Positions 1 through 6,075 are shown, counted from the first letter of the stretch. The stretch: 6,312 nt of DNA from an uncultured Clostridium sp. (GCA_905200315.1 CAJKKA010000096.1:1-6312); one strand, 5' to 3'. Program-made: numbers and translations. Notes: generated from the sequence alone by a model not told the origin.

Positions 1-54
1 TGCGCAAGTCGGGCGACCGCGCGATGATGTCGATGTCGCGGTGTCCGTCGCGCC
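1..54. other. GC-rich foreign segment, probable chimeric contig end
   Basis: These ~54 bases are dominated by G and C with many CG dinucleotides, while the following kilobases are strongly AT-rich. The MATE reading frame keeps family-like sequence up to ...GAPIALQDVL (ending near base 55) and then turns into a Ser/Thr/Arg/Gly-rich string with no membrane character. In another minus-strand frame the segment reads RDGHRDIDIIARSPDLR with almost every third codon position G or C, as expected for coding DNA of a high-GC organism. I infer an assembly or library chimera; a real insertion or recombination junction is possible but less likely. Too short to identify a source. Confidence 0.7.
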
Positions 55-807
55 TAGAACATCTTGAAGAGCAATTGGTGCACCATATTTAATTATTCTA
101 GAAGTTAAGTTTTTATGGAATTTTATACTTTTTCTAGAAAACTCAAAAGGAAGACCACGTCTTTTGATTAATATTAAAGATAAAATAACACTTGTTGACT
201 GAGCAAGTACTGTGGCACAAGCTGCCCCAACTGATGCCATTTTAAATACACTAACAAAGACTAAGTCACCTATTATATTTACTGCACATGCTATACCAAC
301 AGTAATAAGAGGTGTTTTAGAATCTCCTAGTCCTCTAAACACTCCACCTATAACATTGTAAGAAACTACAAATACAGCACCCATAGCGCATATTTTTAAA
401 TAAGAAACTGTATCATTAAAAGCTTCTGTAGGTGCGTGCATTAAAGTTGCAATAGATGGTGAAAAAGTAACAACTACAATAGTTATAATAACTGCAATAA
501 TAGCAAATATTGATATACCACTACCAACAACATTTCCTGCTTCTTTTCTTTTACCTTCACCAAGTTTTTGACCGATTAATATAGTAATACCCATTGTTAA
601 TCCTGTAATCATTGATGTTATAGCATACATAACTTGGCTACCTGTTGAAACTGCAGACACATCAGCTGCATTACCAAATTGACCAACTATAAGTAAATCA
701 ACTGCTCCATACATTGTCTGTAAAAATAGAGCCATTAATATGGGTATTGTAAATTTTAATAAAGGCGAGAATATTTTGCCTTCTGTAAAATTAGATACTT
801 TTGACAT
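1..807 (-). CDS. MATE family multidrug efflux transporter, N-terminal part (runs off left edge)
   Basis: Inner-membrane antiporter of the MATE family, which exports drugs and organic cations using a Na+ or H+ gradient. Reading from ATG at 807, about 251 residues fit the family: hydrophobic segments at roughly 16-42, 52-80, 94-116, 135-155, 165-187 and 190-214, the conserved GQFGNAADVSAV (42-53), ILIGQKLGEGKRKEA (76-90), and the hallmark FRGLGDSKTPL (157-167) followed by NIIGDLVFV. A full MATE protein is about 440-460 residues, so only the first half is here. The start is supported by AGGAGA at 815-820, 7 nt upstream. It lies downstream of the marR-like gene on the same strand, with an operator-like palindrome in front. 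Family match stops at about base 55; the frame stays open to base 1, but the last ~18 codons (GATDTATSTSSRGRP...) are GC-rich and unlike a MATE protein, so they are probably not native. Substrate cannot be told. Confidence 0.93.
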   Translation of the reverse strand, partial: MSKVSNFTEGKIFSPLLKFTIPILMALFLQTMYGAVDLLIVGQFGNAADVSAVSTGSQVMYAITSMITGLTMGITILIGQKLGEGKRKEAGNVVGSGISIFAIIAVIITIVVVTFSPSIATLMHAPTEAFNDTVSYLKICAMGAVFVVSYNVIGGVFRGLGDSKTPLITVGIACAVNIIGDLVFVSVFKMASVGAACATVLAQSTSVILSLILIKRRGLPFEFSRKSIKFHKNLTSRIIKYGAPIALQDVLGATDTATSTSSRGRPTCA

Positions 808-830
808 ATGTTAATCTCCTTTTTATTTAT

Positions 831-844
831 GTTTTGTACAAAAC
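831..844. promoter_or_regulatory. Perfect 14-bp palindrome, probable MarR operator in front of the MATE gene
   Basis: GTTTTGTACAAAAC is a perfect inverted repeat lying 24 bp upstream of the MATE start codon. The same element with two changes (GTTTTGCACTAAAC) sits at 1345-1358 in front of marR, and the match extends to 21 bp (828-848 against 1342-1362, same two mismatches). On the minus strand both copies overlap TATAGT, which could serve as a -10 element, although no good -35 is seen for this copy. MarR-family dimers typically bind imperfect palindromes of this size in their own operon, so an operator giving separate control of the pump is the natural reading (inference). Confidence 0.65.
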
Positions 845-880
845 TATATTTATGTAGAATAACCATTAAATTTAATATGA

Positions 881-1015
881 TTATTCTAAATTATTTCTTA
901 TTTTATCAAGTACTTTATAAAATGTATTTATTTCTTCTAATGTTAAAGAATCAGATAATTTATTTTCAATTGAATCAATAGCATTAGAAATATTTTTATT
1001 AAGTAAAAGCGCTTT
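881..1015 (-). pseudogene. Orphaned C-terminal part of the marR-like gene, behind a premature stop
   Basis: Directly after the TAA at 1016-1018 the same reading frame continues for 44 sense codons to a TAA at 881-883. It reads KALLLNKNISNAID, then SIENKLSDSLTLEEINTFY, then KVLDKIRNNLE. This is the helical C-terminus expected of a MarR protein (helices 5 and 6, which build the dimer interface). With it the gene would encode 147 residues, the usual MarR length. There is no frameshift: one base change in the stop codon (for example GAA to TAA, restoring the common LTEKA) would give a whole protein. I see no start codon with a ribosome site for separate translation of this part. Confidence 0.8.
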
Positions 1016-1324
1016 TTATGTTAAAATAATTTTTTTCAAACGGGCATCTTCTGCAACGGGAACTCTTTGGATTAAATCATTTTTTTCCATATTATTTAGC
1101 ATAAGGCTAATGGAAGAACGCTTTAAATCAAAATGCTTTTCCAAATCTTTTTGGAATATATCCTTATCTTTGCCAGCCATAGAAATAAAATCTATAACAT
1201 ATGCTTGAGATACAGTTAAATTATCAGAGATGGCATTAATTATAGCAGCATCCACTTTTCTTGAAATTATATGATTTATTCTTCCAATATCAAATCCTAA
1301 TTTAAGTTTCTTTTTATTTGTCAA
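1016..1324 (-). CDS. MarR family transcriptional regulator, truncated by a premature stop
   Basis: Winged-helix repressor of the MarR family, 102 residues as it stands. Helix 1 lies at about 8-32 (LGFDIGRINHIISRKVDAAI), the helix-turn-helix at about 56-85 (DIFQKDLEKHFDLKRSSISLMLNNMEKNDLI), and the wing at 87-102 with the family's D-x-R (D93, R95). The protein stops right after the wing, lacking about 45 C-terminal residues that are still encoded in frame downstream (881-1015). MarR proteins bind DNA as dimers through their N- and C-terminal helices, so this product is probably non-functional (inference). The start is TTG at 1322-1324, chosen because AGGAGG lies 7 nt upstream at 1332-1337. It is first in a marR-MATE operon with a consensus promoter. 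If the stop is real, loss of repression would leave the pump constitutively on; a sequencing error at this base is the alternative. Confidence 0.85.
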   Translation of the reverse strand: MTNKKKLKLGFDIGRINHIISRKVDAAIINAISDNLTVSQAYVIDFISMAGKDKDIFQKDLEKHFDLKRSSISLMLNNMEKNDLIQRVPVAEDARLKKIILT

Positions 1325-1331
1325 AGATAGA

Positions 1332-1337
1332 CCTCCT
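1332..1337 (-). promoter_or_regulatory. Ribosome binding site fixing the TTG start of marR
   Basis: AGGAGG on the minus strand ends 7 nt before TTG at 1324. No ATG or GTG lies at a better distance, so the TTG start is well supported. Confidence 0.8.
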
Positions 1338-1344
1338 AAAATAT

Positions 1345-1358
1345 GTTTTGCACTAAAC
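1345..1358. promoter_or_regulatory. Probable MarR operator at the marR promoter
   Basis: GTTTTGCACTAAAC is an imperfect version of the perfect palindrome at 831-844. It begins immediately downstream of the -10 hexamer (minus-strand sense), covering the expected transcription start, a position that would block RNA polymerase. The shared 21-bp block with the second copy, and its location in front of both genes of the operon, support an autoregulatory operator. Confidence 0.65.
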
Positions 1359-1359
1359 T

Positions 1360-1388
1360 ATAATAGCTATTACAAATATTTATGTCAA
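1360..1388 (-). promoter_or_regulatory. Sigma-A type promoter of marR-MATE
   Basis: On the minus strand, -35 TTGACA (1383-1388) is perfect, the spacer is 17 bp, and the -10 is TATTAT (1360-1365). The operator-like element follows directly. The expected start of transcription is near 1353, giving a leader of about 30 nt to the TTG start. Confidence 0.8.
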
Positions 1389-1406
1389 TAGTAATGATGT
1401 GGAAAT

Positions 1407-1448
1407 AAAAAATAACTTTAGACTAATATTTATCTAAAGTTATTTTTT
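1407..1448 (-). terminator. Intrinsic terminator of the nadABC operon
   Basis: A perfect 16-bp inverted repeat (arms 1407-1422 and 1433-1448, core ACTTTAGA/TCTAAAGT) with a 10-nt loop. The outer part of each arm is A6/T6, so a minus-strand transcript ends in a U-run. It starts 11 bp after the nadC stop and separates the nad operon from the marR promoter. Confidence 0.85.
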
Positions 1449-1458
1449 AATAAGGAAA

Positions 1459-2298
1459 TTATATATTTTTTAAATTTTTCATGCTAAGATCAAGAATTTT
1501 AGCAGAATGAGTAAGAGCTCCAACAGAGATAAAGTCCACACCAATATGAGCAATGGATTTTATATTTTCTAAAGATACATTGCCAGAAAACTCAATAGTA
1601 GCTTTATGGTCAATTATTTCGATAGCTTCTTTAGCCATATCTAAACTCATATTGTCCAGCATGATAATATCTGCCTTAGCTTCAATAGCTTCTTTAACCA
1701 TTTCTAAATTTTCTGTTTCAACTTCAATTTTTCTTACAAAAGAAGAATTTTCACGACAAAGTTTAACAGCGTTTTTTATACCACCAGCAGCTGAAATATG
1801 GTTGTCTTTTAACATAACACCATCAGATAAATTAAATCTGTGGTTATGACCACCACCAACTTTTACTGCATACTTTTCAAGGATTTTTAAGTTTGGCGTT
1901 GTTTTTCTAGTATCTAATAATTTAGCATTAGTATTTTCAATTTCTTTTACATATTTATTTGTAAGAGTGGCAATACCGCTCATTCTTTGTAATAAATTAA
2001 GGGCAACACGTTCACCTTTTAAAATATTTCTAGTATTGCCTTTTAAAAGAGCAATTTTATCCTTTGGATAAACTTTATCACCATCATTTTTGAAAAAAGT
2101 AACCTCTACATCACCAAGTATTTTAAAAACTCTTTCAAAAACTTTAAGACCTGCAATAATGCCTTCCTCTTTGCAAATTAAGTCAATGGTAGATATACTA
2201 TCTTCACTTATTACAGAGTTTGTACTTATATCTTCTACAGGAATATCTTCTATCAAAGCTTCTTTAATTATTTTATCTACAACTAAAAAATTAATCAT
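1459..2298 (-). CDS. nadC: Nicotinate-nucleotide pyrophosphorylase (quinolinate phosphoribosyltransferase)
   Basis: Cytoplasmic enzyme that joins quinolinate and PRPP to nicotinate mononucleotide, releasing CO2 and pyrophosphate: the last step of the de novo branch. From ATG at 2298 the protein has 279 residues, the normal family length. Visible family motifs (numbered from this start) are GERVALNLLQRMSGIAT (95-111), DTRKTTP (129-135), EKYAVKVGGGHNHR (141-154), LKDNHI (163-168), the acidic EVE (192-194), MLDNM (213-217), SGN (238-240) and GALTHS (260-265), which together form the phosphoribosyl and quinolinate sites. A TTG one codon upstream (2301) is also open, but ATG is preferred because GGTGGAG at 2305-2311 is 6 nt away from it and only 3 nt from TTG. 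It overlaps the end of nadB by 8 bp, so translational coupling is likely. Last gene of nadABC. Confidence 0.96.
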   Translation of the reverse strand: MINFLVVDKIIKEALIEDIPVEDISTNSVISEDSISTIDLICKEEGIIAGLKVFERVFKILGDVEVTFFKNDGDKVYPKDKIALLKGNTRNILKGERVALNLLQRMSGIATLTNKYVKEIENTNAKLLDTRKTTPNLKILEKYAVKVGGGHNHRFNLSDGVMLKDNHISAAGGIKNAVKLCRENSSFVRKIEVETENLEMVKEAIEAKADIIMLDNMSLDMAKEAIEIIDHKATIEFSGNVSLENIKSIAHIGVDFISVGALTHSAKILDLSMKNLKNI

Positions 2299-3583
2299 CA
2301 ATTACTCCACCTTTTTCTTTGATTGCGTTTACAACTAATATTCTATTATCTTCTTCAATTTCTTTTTGTGATTTATATATTCTATCAATATCTATTTTTG
2401 TAAGATTAAAAGTATCTGTTTTATGGTTGATTAAGTTGGCGGCTCTTTTAGAAAATACAAGACCTTCAAGTAGTGAATTACTAGCAAGCCTGTTAGCACC
2501 ATGTATGCCAGTACAAGCAGTTTCACCTACAGCATATAAATTTTCCATGGAAGTTTCACTATCTAAGTTGACCTTAATTCCACCCATAAAATAATGTTGA
2601 GCAGGAGAAACTTTAATAGGTTCTTTAGTTATATCAGTTCCTTTTTCTAAACACTTATTATAAATTGTAGAAAATCTATTTTTTAAATAATTTTCATCTA
2701 AGAAACTTATATCAAGCAGTACATAAGGAGAATTAGTTTTTTCCATTTCTTTAAAAATTGCTTGAGAAACCACATCTCTAGGTTGAAGTTCATCTACAAA
2801 TCTTTCACCATTTATATTGTAAAGCTTTCCGCCTTCACCTCTTACAGATTCAGATATTAAAAATCTTCTTTCATCATCAGATTCATCATAAAAAGCAGTT
2901 GGATGAATTTGAATATAGTTGATATCTTTAAGTTCTACATCATGTCTAAGGGCAACAGCCAAGCCGTCTCCTTTTAAAATTCTTTGACTAGTGGAGTTTT
3001 TATATAATCCACCAATTCCACCACAAGCAAGAATTACTGATTTGGCAAAAACATTGATTTGCTTATTGTCTTTAAATAAAATAGCACCAATGCATTTATT
3101 ATTTTTTTCAATAATATCAACAAGGAAAGTATCTTCATAAACTTTTATATTTTTTCTATTTAAAACATTTTCAACAAGGGTTTTTTCCACATTTTCACCA
3201 GTGTTATCTTGAGTATGTATAATTCTATTTACACAGTGGGCACCTTCTTTAGTATAATCCCAGTTACCTTCATCATCTTTGTCAACATCTAAACCTAAAG
3301 CTACTAAACTATCCACATTTTCAATTGATTCTTTAGTTAAAACTTTTACAGCTTGTACATCATTTTTATATTGACCTGCTTTTAATGTATCTTCAATAAA
3401 ATAAGGTACATCATTTACATCTCTAGCAACAGATATACCTCCTTGGGCAAGAGATGTATTGGTACAATCTATTTTATCTTTTGATACGACCATCACATCT
3501 AAATCATCACGAAGATTTAAAGCTGAGTATAATCCAGCAACACCAGATCCCACAATTAAAACATCAACATATTTATTCTCCAC
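2291..3583 (-). CDS. nadB: L-aspartate oxidase, short form
   Basis: FAD flavoenzyme that oxidises L-aspartate to iminoaspartate, using O2 or, in anaerobes, probably fumarate as acceptor. The 430 residues show the N-terminal FAD-binding VLIVGSGVAGLYSAL (8-22), SLAQGGI (44-50), ACGGIGGLY (186-194), GDG (205-207), QIHPTAF (225-231), SESVRGEGG (244-252), RDVVSQAI (269-276), HYFMGGI (330-336) and the closing FAD motif GETACTGIHGANRLASNSLLEGLVF (353-377, split here only by description). All substrate- and FAD-site blocks are present. It ends about 50 residues after the last motif, whereas E. coli NadB (540 residues) has a further C-terminal helical domain, so that domain is absent. The start is GTG at 3581-3583, since no in-frame ATG lies upstream and AGGAG at 3594-3598 sits 10 nt before it. 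It overlaps nadA by 11 bp. Confidence 0.95.
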   Translation of the reverse strand: MENKYVDVLIVGSGVAGLYSALNLRDDLDVMVVSKDKIDCTNTSLAQGGISVARDVNDVPYFIEDTLKAGQYKNDVQAVKVLTKESIENVDSLVALGLDVDKDDEGNWDYTKEGAHCVNRIIHTQDNTGENVEKTLVENVLNRKNIKVYEDTFLVDIIEKNNKCIGAILFKDNKQINVFAKSVILACGGIGGLYKNSTSQRILKGDGLAVALRHDVELKDINYIQIHPTAFYDESDDERRFLISESVRGEGGKLYNINGERFVDELQPRDVVSQAIFKEMEKTNSPYVLLDISFLDENYLKNRFSTIYNKCLEKGTDITKEPIKVSPAQHYFMGGIKVNLDSETSMENLYAVGETACTGIHGANRLASNSLLEGLVFSKRAANLINHKTDTFNLTKIDIDRIYKSQKEIEEDNRILVVNAIKEKGGVIDD

Positions 3584-4499
3584 AAAGAACCATCTCCTTT
3601 AATTTGTGCATATTTTCTAGAGATGTTAAAGCTTTTTTAGCAATCTCTTCGTCTAGCACAACTTCTTCAACTTTTCCACATAAAGCATCATAAACATTTT
3701 GTAAATTAGTCTTTTTCATATTAGGACAGACAATTCTTTCTGGGAAGTAGAACTTTTTATTTGGATTATTTTTTTCTAATTCATATAAAATTCCTTCTTC
3801 AGTACAAATTATAAATTCTTCATCTTCACATTTAGTGGCAAAATCTATAATCCCACTAGTACTTCCAATATAATCACATAAATCTCTAACTTCTTTATTA
3901 CATTCAGGATGAGCTAAAACTTTAACTTGTGGATGCTTTTCTTTAGCTGTTAAAATATCTTCCACACTTATTCTTTCATGAGTAGGACAGAAACCTTGCC
4001 AGAAAATAAATTCTTTTTCTGGGAAAAATTCAGCAATATAGCTGCCTAAATTTCTATCAGGTAGAAATAATATTTGTTTGTTTTCAACATTTTTTAATAT
4101 ATCCAAGGCACTAGAAGATGTCACAGAAACATCACAAAGAGCCTTAACTTCATAAGATGAATTTATATAACAAACTTTAAAAGCATCTGGATAAAGTTTG
4201 ATCATTTCTTCTAAATCTTCAACACATGCCATATCAGCCATAGGGCAACCTGCATTAGTAGCTGGCAAAATAATTGTTTTTTGTGGAGATAAGATTTTAG
4301 CACTTTCCCCCATAAATTTAACTCCGCAGAATATAATTAAATCTTCTTTGCAATCACGTGCAATTTTACTTAAATAGTAAGAATCGCCAACATAATCAGC
4401 AATTTCTTGGATTTCTGGCGTTTGATATAAATGAGCTAGAATGATAGCGTTTTTTTCTTTTTTTAATTTTAATATTTTTTCAGATAAATTTTTACCCAT
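3573..4499 (-). CDS. nadA: Quinolinate synthase, [4Fe-4S] enzyme
   Basis: Oxygen-sensitive dehydratase that condenses iminoaspartate with dihydroxyacetone phosphate to quinolinate. The 308-residue length is that of the compact clostridial/thermophile type. The three cluster cysteines are recognisable: C85 in NAGCPMADM, C171 in GFCPTHERI and C258 in IVCPNMKKTNL. Other motifs are AHLYQTPEIQEIADYVGDSY (22-41), GVKFMGESAKIL (59-70), NSSYEVKALCDVSVTSS (113-129), PDRNLG (147-152), HPEC (197-200) and GSTSGII (212-218). GVKFMGES has Gly where the family usually has Ala (GVxFMAES), a mild change. ATG at 4497-4499 follows AAAGGGTG. First gene of nadABC; the promoter and a large palindrome lie immediately upstream, so it is expected to be repressed by NiaR. 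Confidence 0.97.
   Translation of the reverse strand: MGKNLSEKILKLKKEKNAIILAHLYQTPEIQEIADYVGDSYYLSKIARDCKEDLIIFCGVKFMGESAKILSPQKTIILPATNAGCPMADMACVEDLEEMIKLYPDAFKVCYINSSYEVKALCDVSVTSSSALDILKNVENKQILFLPDRNLGSYIAEFFPEKEFIFWQGFCPTHERISVEDILTAKEKHPQVKVLAHPECNKEVRDLCDYIGSTSGIIDFATKCEDEEFIICTEEGILYELEKNNPNKKFYFPERIVCPNMKKTNLQNVYDALCGKVEEVVLDEEIAKKALTSLENMHKLKEMVLCGE
3594..3598 (-). promoter_or_regulatory. Ribosome binding site supporting the GTG start of nadB
   Basis: AGGAG lies within the end of nadA, 10 nt before GTG at 3583. The ATG immediately after it (3591-3593) is in the nadA frame and not in the nadB frame, so GTG is the only sensible nadB start. Confidence 0.65.
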
Positions 4500-4520
4500 A
4501 AATTACACCCTTTTCTTATA

Positions 4521-4558
4521 AATGAATTTACAAGTGTATATACACCTGTAAATTCATT
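4521..4558. promoter_or_regulatory. 38-bp palindrome, probable NiaR operator of nadABC
   Basis: Arms AATGAATTTACAAGTGTA (4521-4538) and TACACCTGTAAATTCATT (4541-4558) are inverted copies with a single mismatch (4533/4546), around a central TA. The inner part TTACAxGTGTA..TACACxTGTAA resembles the GTGT/ACAC-type palindromes described for NiaR in Firmicutes. It overlaps the last bases of the nadA -10 and covers the transcription start, so a bound repressor would block initiation. The niaR gene beside it makes NiaR the obvious ligand (inference). As RNA, much of the arm would also form a hairpin in the leader, but no U-run follows, so a terminator is unlikely. Confidence 0.8.
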
Positions 4559-4584
4559 GTAGCATTGAGATGGAAAGCAGACAA
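4556..4584 (-). promoter_or_regulatory. Promoter of nadABC
   Basis: Minus-strand -35 TTGTCT (4579-4584), 17-bp spacer, -10 TACAAT (4556-4561). Transcription should begin near 4549, inside the palindrome, leaving a leader of about 50 nt before nadA. No riboswitch is evident in this short leader. Confidence 0.75.
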
Positions 4585-4619
4585 GGAAAAAAATGTATAT
4601 TTTTAGTAAAAATAACGTA

Positions 4620-4648
4620 TTGATTTATGATAAATTTATATATAGAAT
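4620..4648 (+). promoter_or_regulatory. Promoter of niaR
   Basis: TTGATT (4620-4625), 17-bp spacer, TAGAAT (4643-4648), then about 40 nt to the start codon. It points away from the nadA promoter. The palindrome at 4521-4558 lies over 60 bp upstream of it and no second copy is seen here, so autoregulation is not evident. Confidence 0.6.
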
Positions 4649-4692
4649 AATAAAAAGATGGATGAATTGATTATTTAAGAAGAAGGTGTATT

Positions 4693-5202
4693 ATGAATAG
4701 CAATAGGAGAAGGGAAAGTTTACTTCGTATATTAAAAACATCTGATAGACCAGTTAAAGGTGTAGATTTAGCAAAAGAGCTTAATGTAACTAGACAAGTT
4801 ATTGTAAAAGATATTGCTTTGCTTAGAGCATCAGGAGCAGATATATTAGCTACATCTAATGGCTATATAATATATACAACTAAAAATAAAGAATTTGAAA
4901 TAAAATGTAAAAATCATACTAGTGATGAACACCTTTTATTAGAATTACAAACTATAATAGATTTAGGTGGAAAAGTTAAAGATGTTATAGTGGATCACCC
5001 AACTTATGGAAGTATAAAAGCAGAGTTAAATCTCTCTTCAAATAGAGATATAAAAACATTTATGAACAAAAGTAGGGAAAATGGATTTAAACAATTATCA
5101 AGTTTGTCAAAGGATTATCATATTCATACTATAGAAGTTCCTGATGAAAAAGTATTAGAAGAGATAAAAAAAGAACTCAAAGAAGAAGATATATTATATT
5201 AA
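4693..5202 (+). CDS. niaR: Niacin-responsive transcriptional repressor NiaR (HTH + 3H domain)
   Basis: Represses NAD synthesis and niacin uptake genes when nicotinic acid is present (known for B. subtilis YrxA/NiaR). The 169 residues split into an N-terminal winged helix (about 4-60; RRESLLRILKTSDRPVKG then DLAKELNVTRQVIVKDI, with recognition helix near 33-46) and a C-terminal 3H domain (about 70-165). The histidines that name the 3H domain, which binds metal and ligand, are visible as H80 in TSDEH, H102 in VDHPTYG, and H143/H145 in YHIHTIEVPD. Length matches the family. ATG at 4693 follows AAGGTG at 4683-4688. It is divergent from nadABC across a 193-bp gap that carries both promoters and the palindrome, the usual setting for a local repressor. 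Its own hairpin terminator follows, so it is monocistronic. Confidence 0.94.
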   Translation: MNSNRRRESLLRILKTSDRPVKGVDLAKELNVTRQVIVKDIALLRASGADILATSNGYIIYTTKNKEFEIKCKNHTSDEHLLLELQTIIDLGGKVKDVIVDHPTYGSIKAELNLSSNRDIKTFMNKSRENGFKQLSSLSKDYHIHTIEVPDEKVLEEIKKELKEEDILY

Positions 5203-5210
5203 TATTTATA

Positions 5211-5243
5211 AAAAAAATGGTTGCTAATAGTGACCATTTTTTT
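5211..5243 (+). terminator. Terminator of niaR
   Basis: A7TGGT (5211-5221) pairs perfectly with ACCAT7 (5233-5243), extended by two G-T wobbles into the loop CTAATAG. The 3' arm ends in a T-run. It begins 9 bp after the niaR stop. Confidence 0.85.
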
Positions 5244-5317
5244 AAATTTCATTTAAACAAATAGTTAAAAACTTTGTACTTAACGTGTCTTATACGGGTC
5301 GTCAACTTTTCGTGGGC

Positions 5318-5367
<50 letters not shown>

Positions 5368-5435
5368 GCGATACGGGGTCGGTACCATGGAAGAAAATAT
5401 GTATGCCAAGGGGCACTATGATAAATCATATATGC

Positions 5436-5449
5436 ATGACATATGTCAT
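5436..5449. promoter_or_regulatory. Perfect 14-bp palindrome upstream of the HD gene
   Basis: ATGACATATGTCAT is perfectly self-complementary and lies 59 bp before the HD start codon. Its left half ATGACA (5436-5441) could serve as a -35, with TAATAA at 5459-5464 as -10 after a 17-bp spacer; this promoter is weak and uncertain. A regulator binding here would cover it. No second copy is seen in the window. Confidence 0.4.
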
Positions 5450-5508
5450 TTAAATTAATAATAAGAAAATGATAAACTTTCATTAAATACATATAGAGGA
5501 GGATTGAC

Positions 5509-6075
5509 ATGGAGAATATTAATAAAATTATTGAATTCATTAAGGAAATAGAAAATTTAAAATCAGTTACAAGAACAGCTTGGACAAAAACTGGACGTAG
5601 AGAATCTACGGCAGAGCACTCTTGGAGATTGGCAATGCTGTTAATGGTCTTAGAGGAAGATTTTAAAGATATTGATATAAATAAAGCTATTAAGATGAGC
5701 TTAGTTCATGATTTGGGAGAGCTTTATGATGGAGACATATCAGCTACTTTACAACATGATAATGATAATAAATCAGAGATGGAAGAAAGAGCAATGAATA
5801 GAATGTTAAAAGTATTGCCAGAGAGTATAAGCAAACAAATTTATGATTTATGGGCGGAGTATAATAAATGTGCGACAAAAGAAGCTAAACTTGTAAAGGC
5901 TATGGATAAATTAGAGACTATTGTTCAACATAATCAAGGTACAAATCCAAAGGATTTTGACTATGAGTTTAACTTAACTTATGGTAAAAAGTATTTTGAA
6001 GATGATGATACATTAAAATATATGAGAAATATCATAGATGAAGATACAAAAAATAAAATTAAAAGTGCATATTAG
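5509..6075 (+). CDS. HD domain phosphohydrolase, YfbR/HDDC2-like 5'-nucleotidase family
   Basis: Metal-dependent cytoplasmic phosphohydrolase. The relatives E. coli YfbR and eukaryotic HDDC2 remove the 5' phosphate of deoxynucleoside monophosphates; the same activity is inferred here. In 188 residues the HD-type metal ligands are clear: H37 in RESTAEHSW, H67-D68 in the signature SLVHDLGELYDGDI (64-77), and D133 in KAMDKLETIVQ. The N-terminal RTAWTKTGRRESTAEHSWRL (22-41) is the typical opening of this subfamily (substrate-phosphate contacts), and E71 and D76 fit the second conserved acidic pair. Length fits the family (about 190-200). ATG at 5509 is set by AGGAGG at 5497-5502, 6 nt upstream. 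It is a single-gene unit between its own upstream region and a terminator. It has no obvious link to the NAD genes beyond nucleotide metabolism. Confidence 0.9.
   Translation: MENINKIIEFIKEIENLKSVTRTAWTKTGRRESTAEHSWRLAMLLMVLEEDFKDIDINKAIKMSLVHDLGELYDGDISATLQHDNDNKSEMEERAMNRMLKVLPESISKQIYDLWAEYNKCATKEAKLVKAMDKLETIVQHNQGTNPKDFDYEFNLTYGKKYFEDDDTLKYMRNIIDEDTKNKIKSAY

Noticed and set aside
1553..1849. Plus-strand open frames at 1553-1849, 2090-2338, 2319-2594 and 3454-3693
   Set aside because: All are antisense shadows of nadC, nadB and nadA, without ribosome sites or family-like sequence.
4500..4555. Riboswitch in the nadA leader
   Set aside because: The leader is only about 50 nt and is mostly the palindrome; a DNA operator for the adjacent NiaR explains it better.
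5264..5285. Inverted repeat GTTAA...TTAAC after the niaR terminator
   Set aside because: Only five paired bases around a long spacer in AT-rich DNA; expected by chance.
5381..5390. GGTACCATGG (overlapping KpnI- and NcoI-type sites) as a sign of cloning vector
   Set aside because: Two overlapping hexamers can arise by chance and the surrounding bases match no vector I recognise; assembly error remains possible on other grounds.
5387..5458. 23-codon open frame MEENMYAKGHYDKSYMHD... on the plus strand
   Set aside because: No AGGAGG-like site at the right distance and no recognisable family; noted in the segment entry but not called as a gene.
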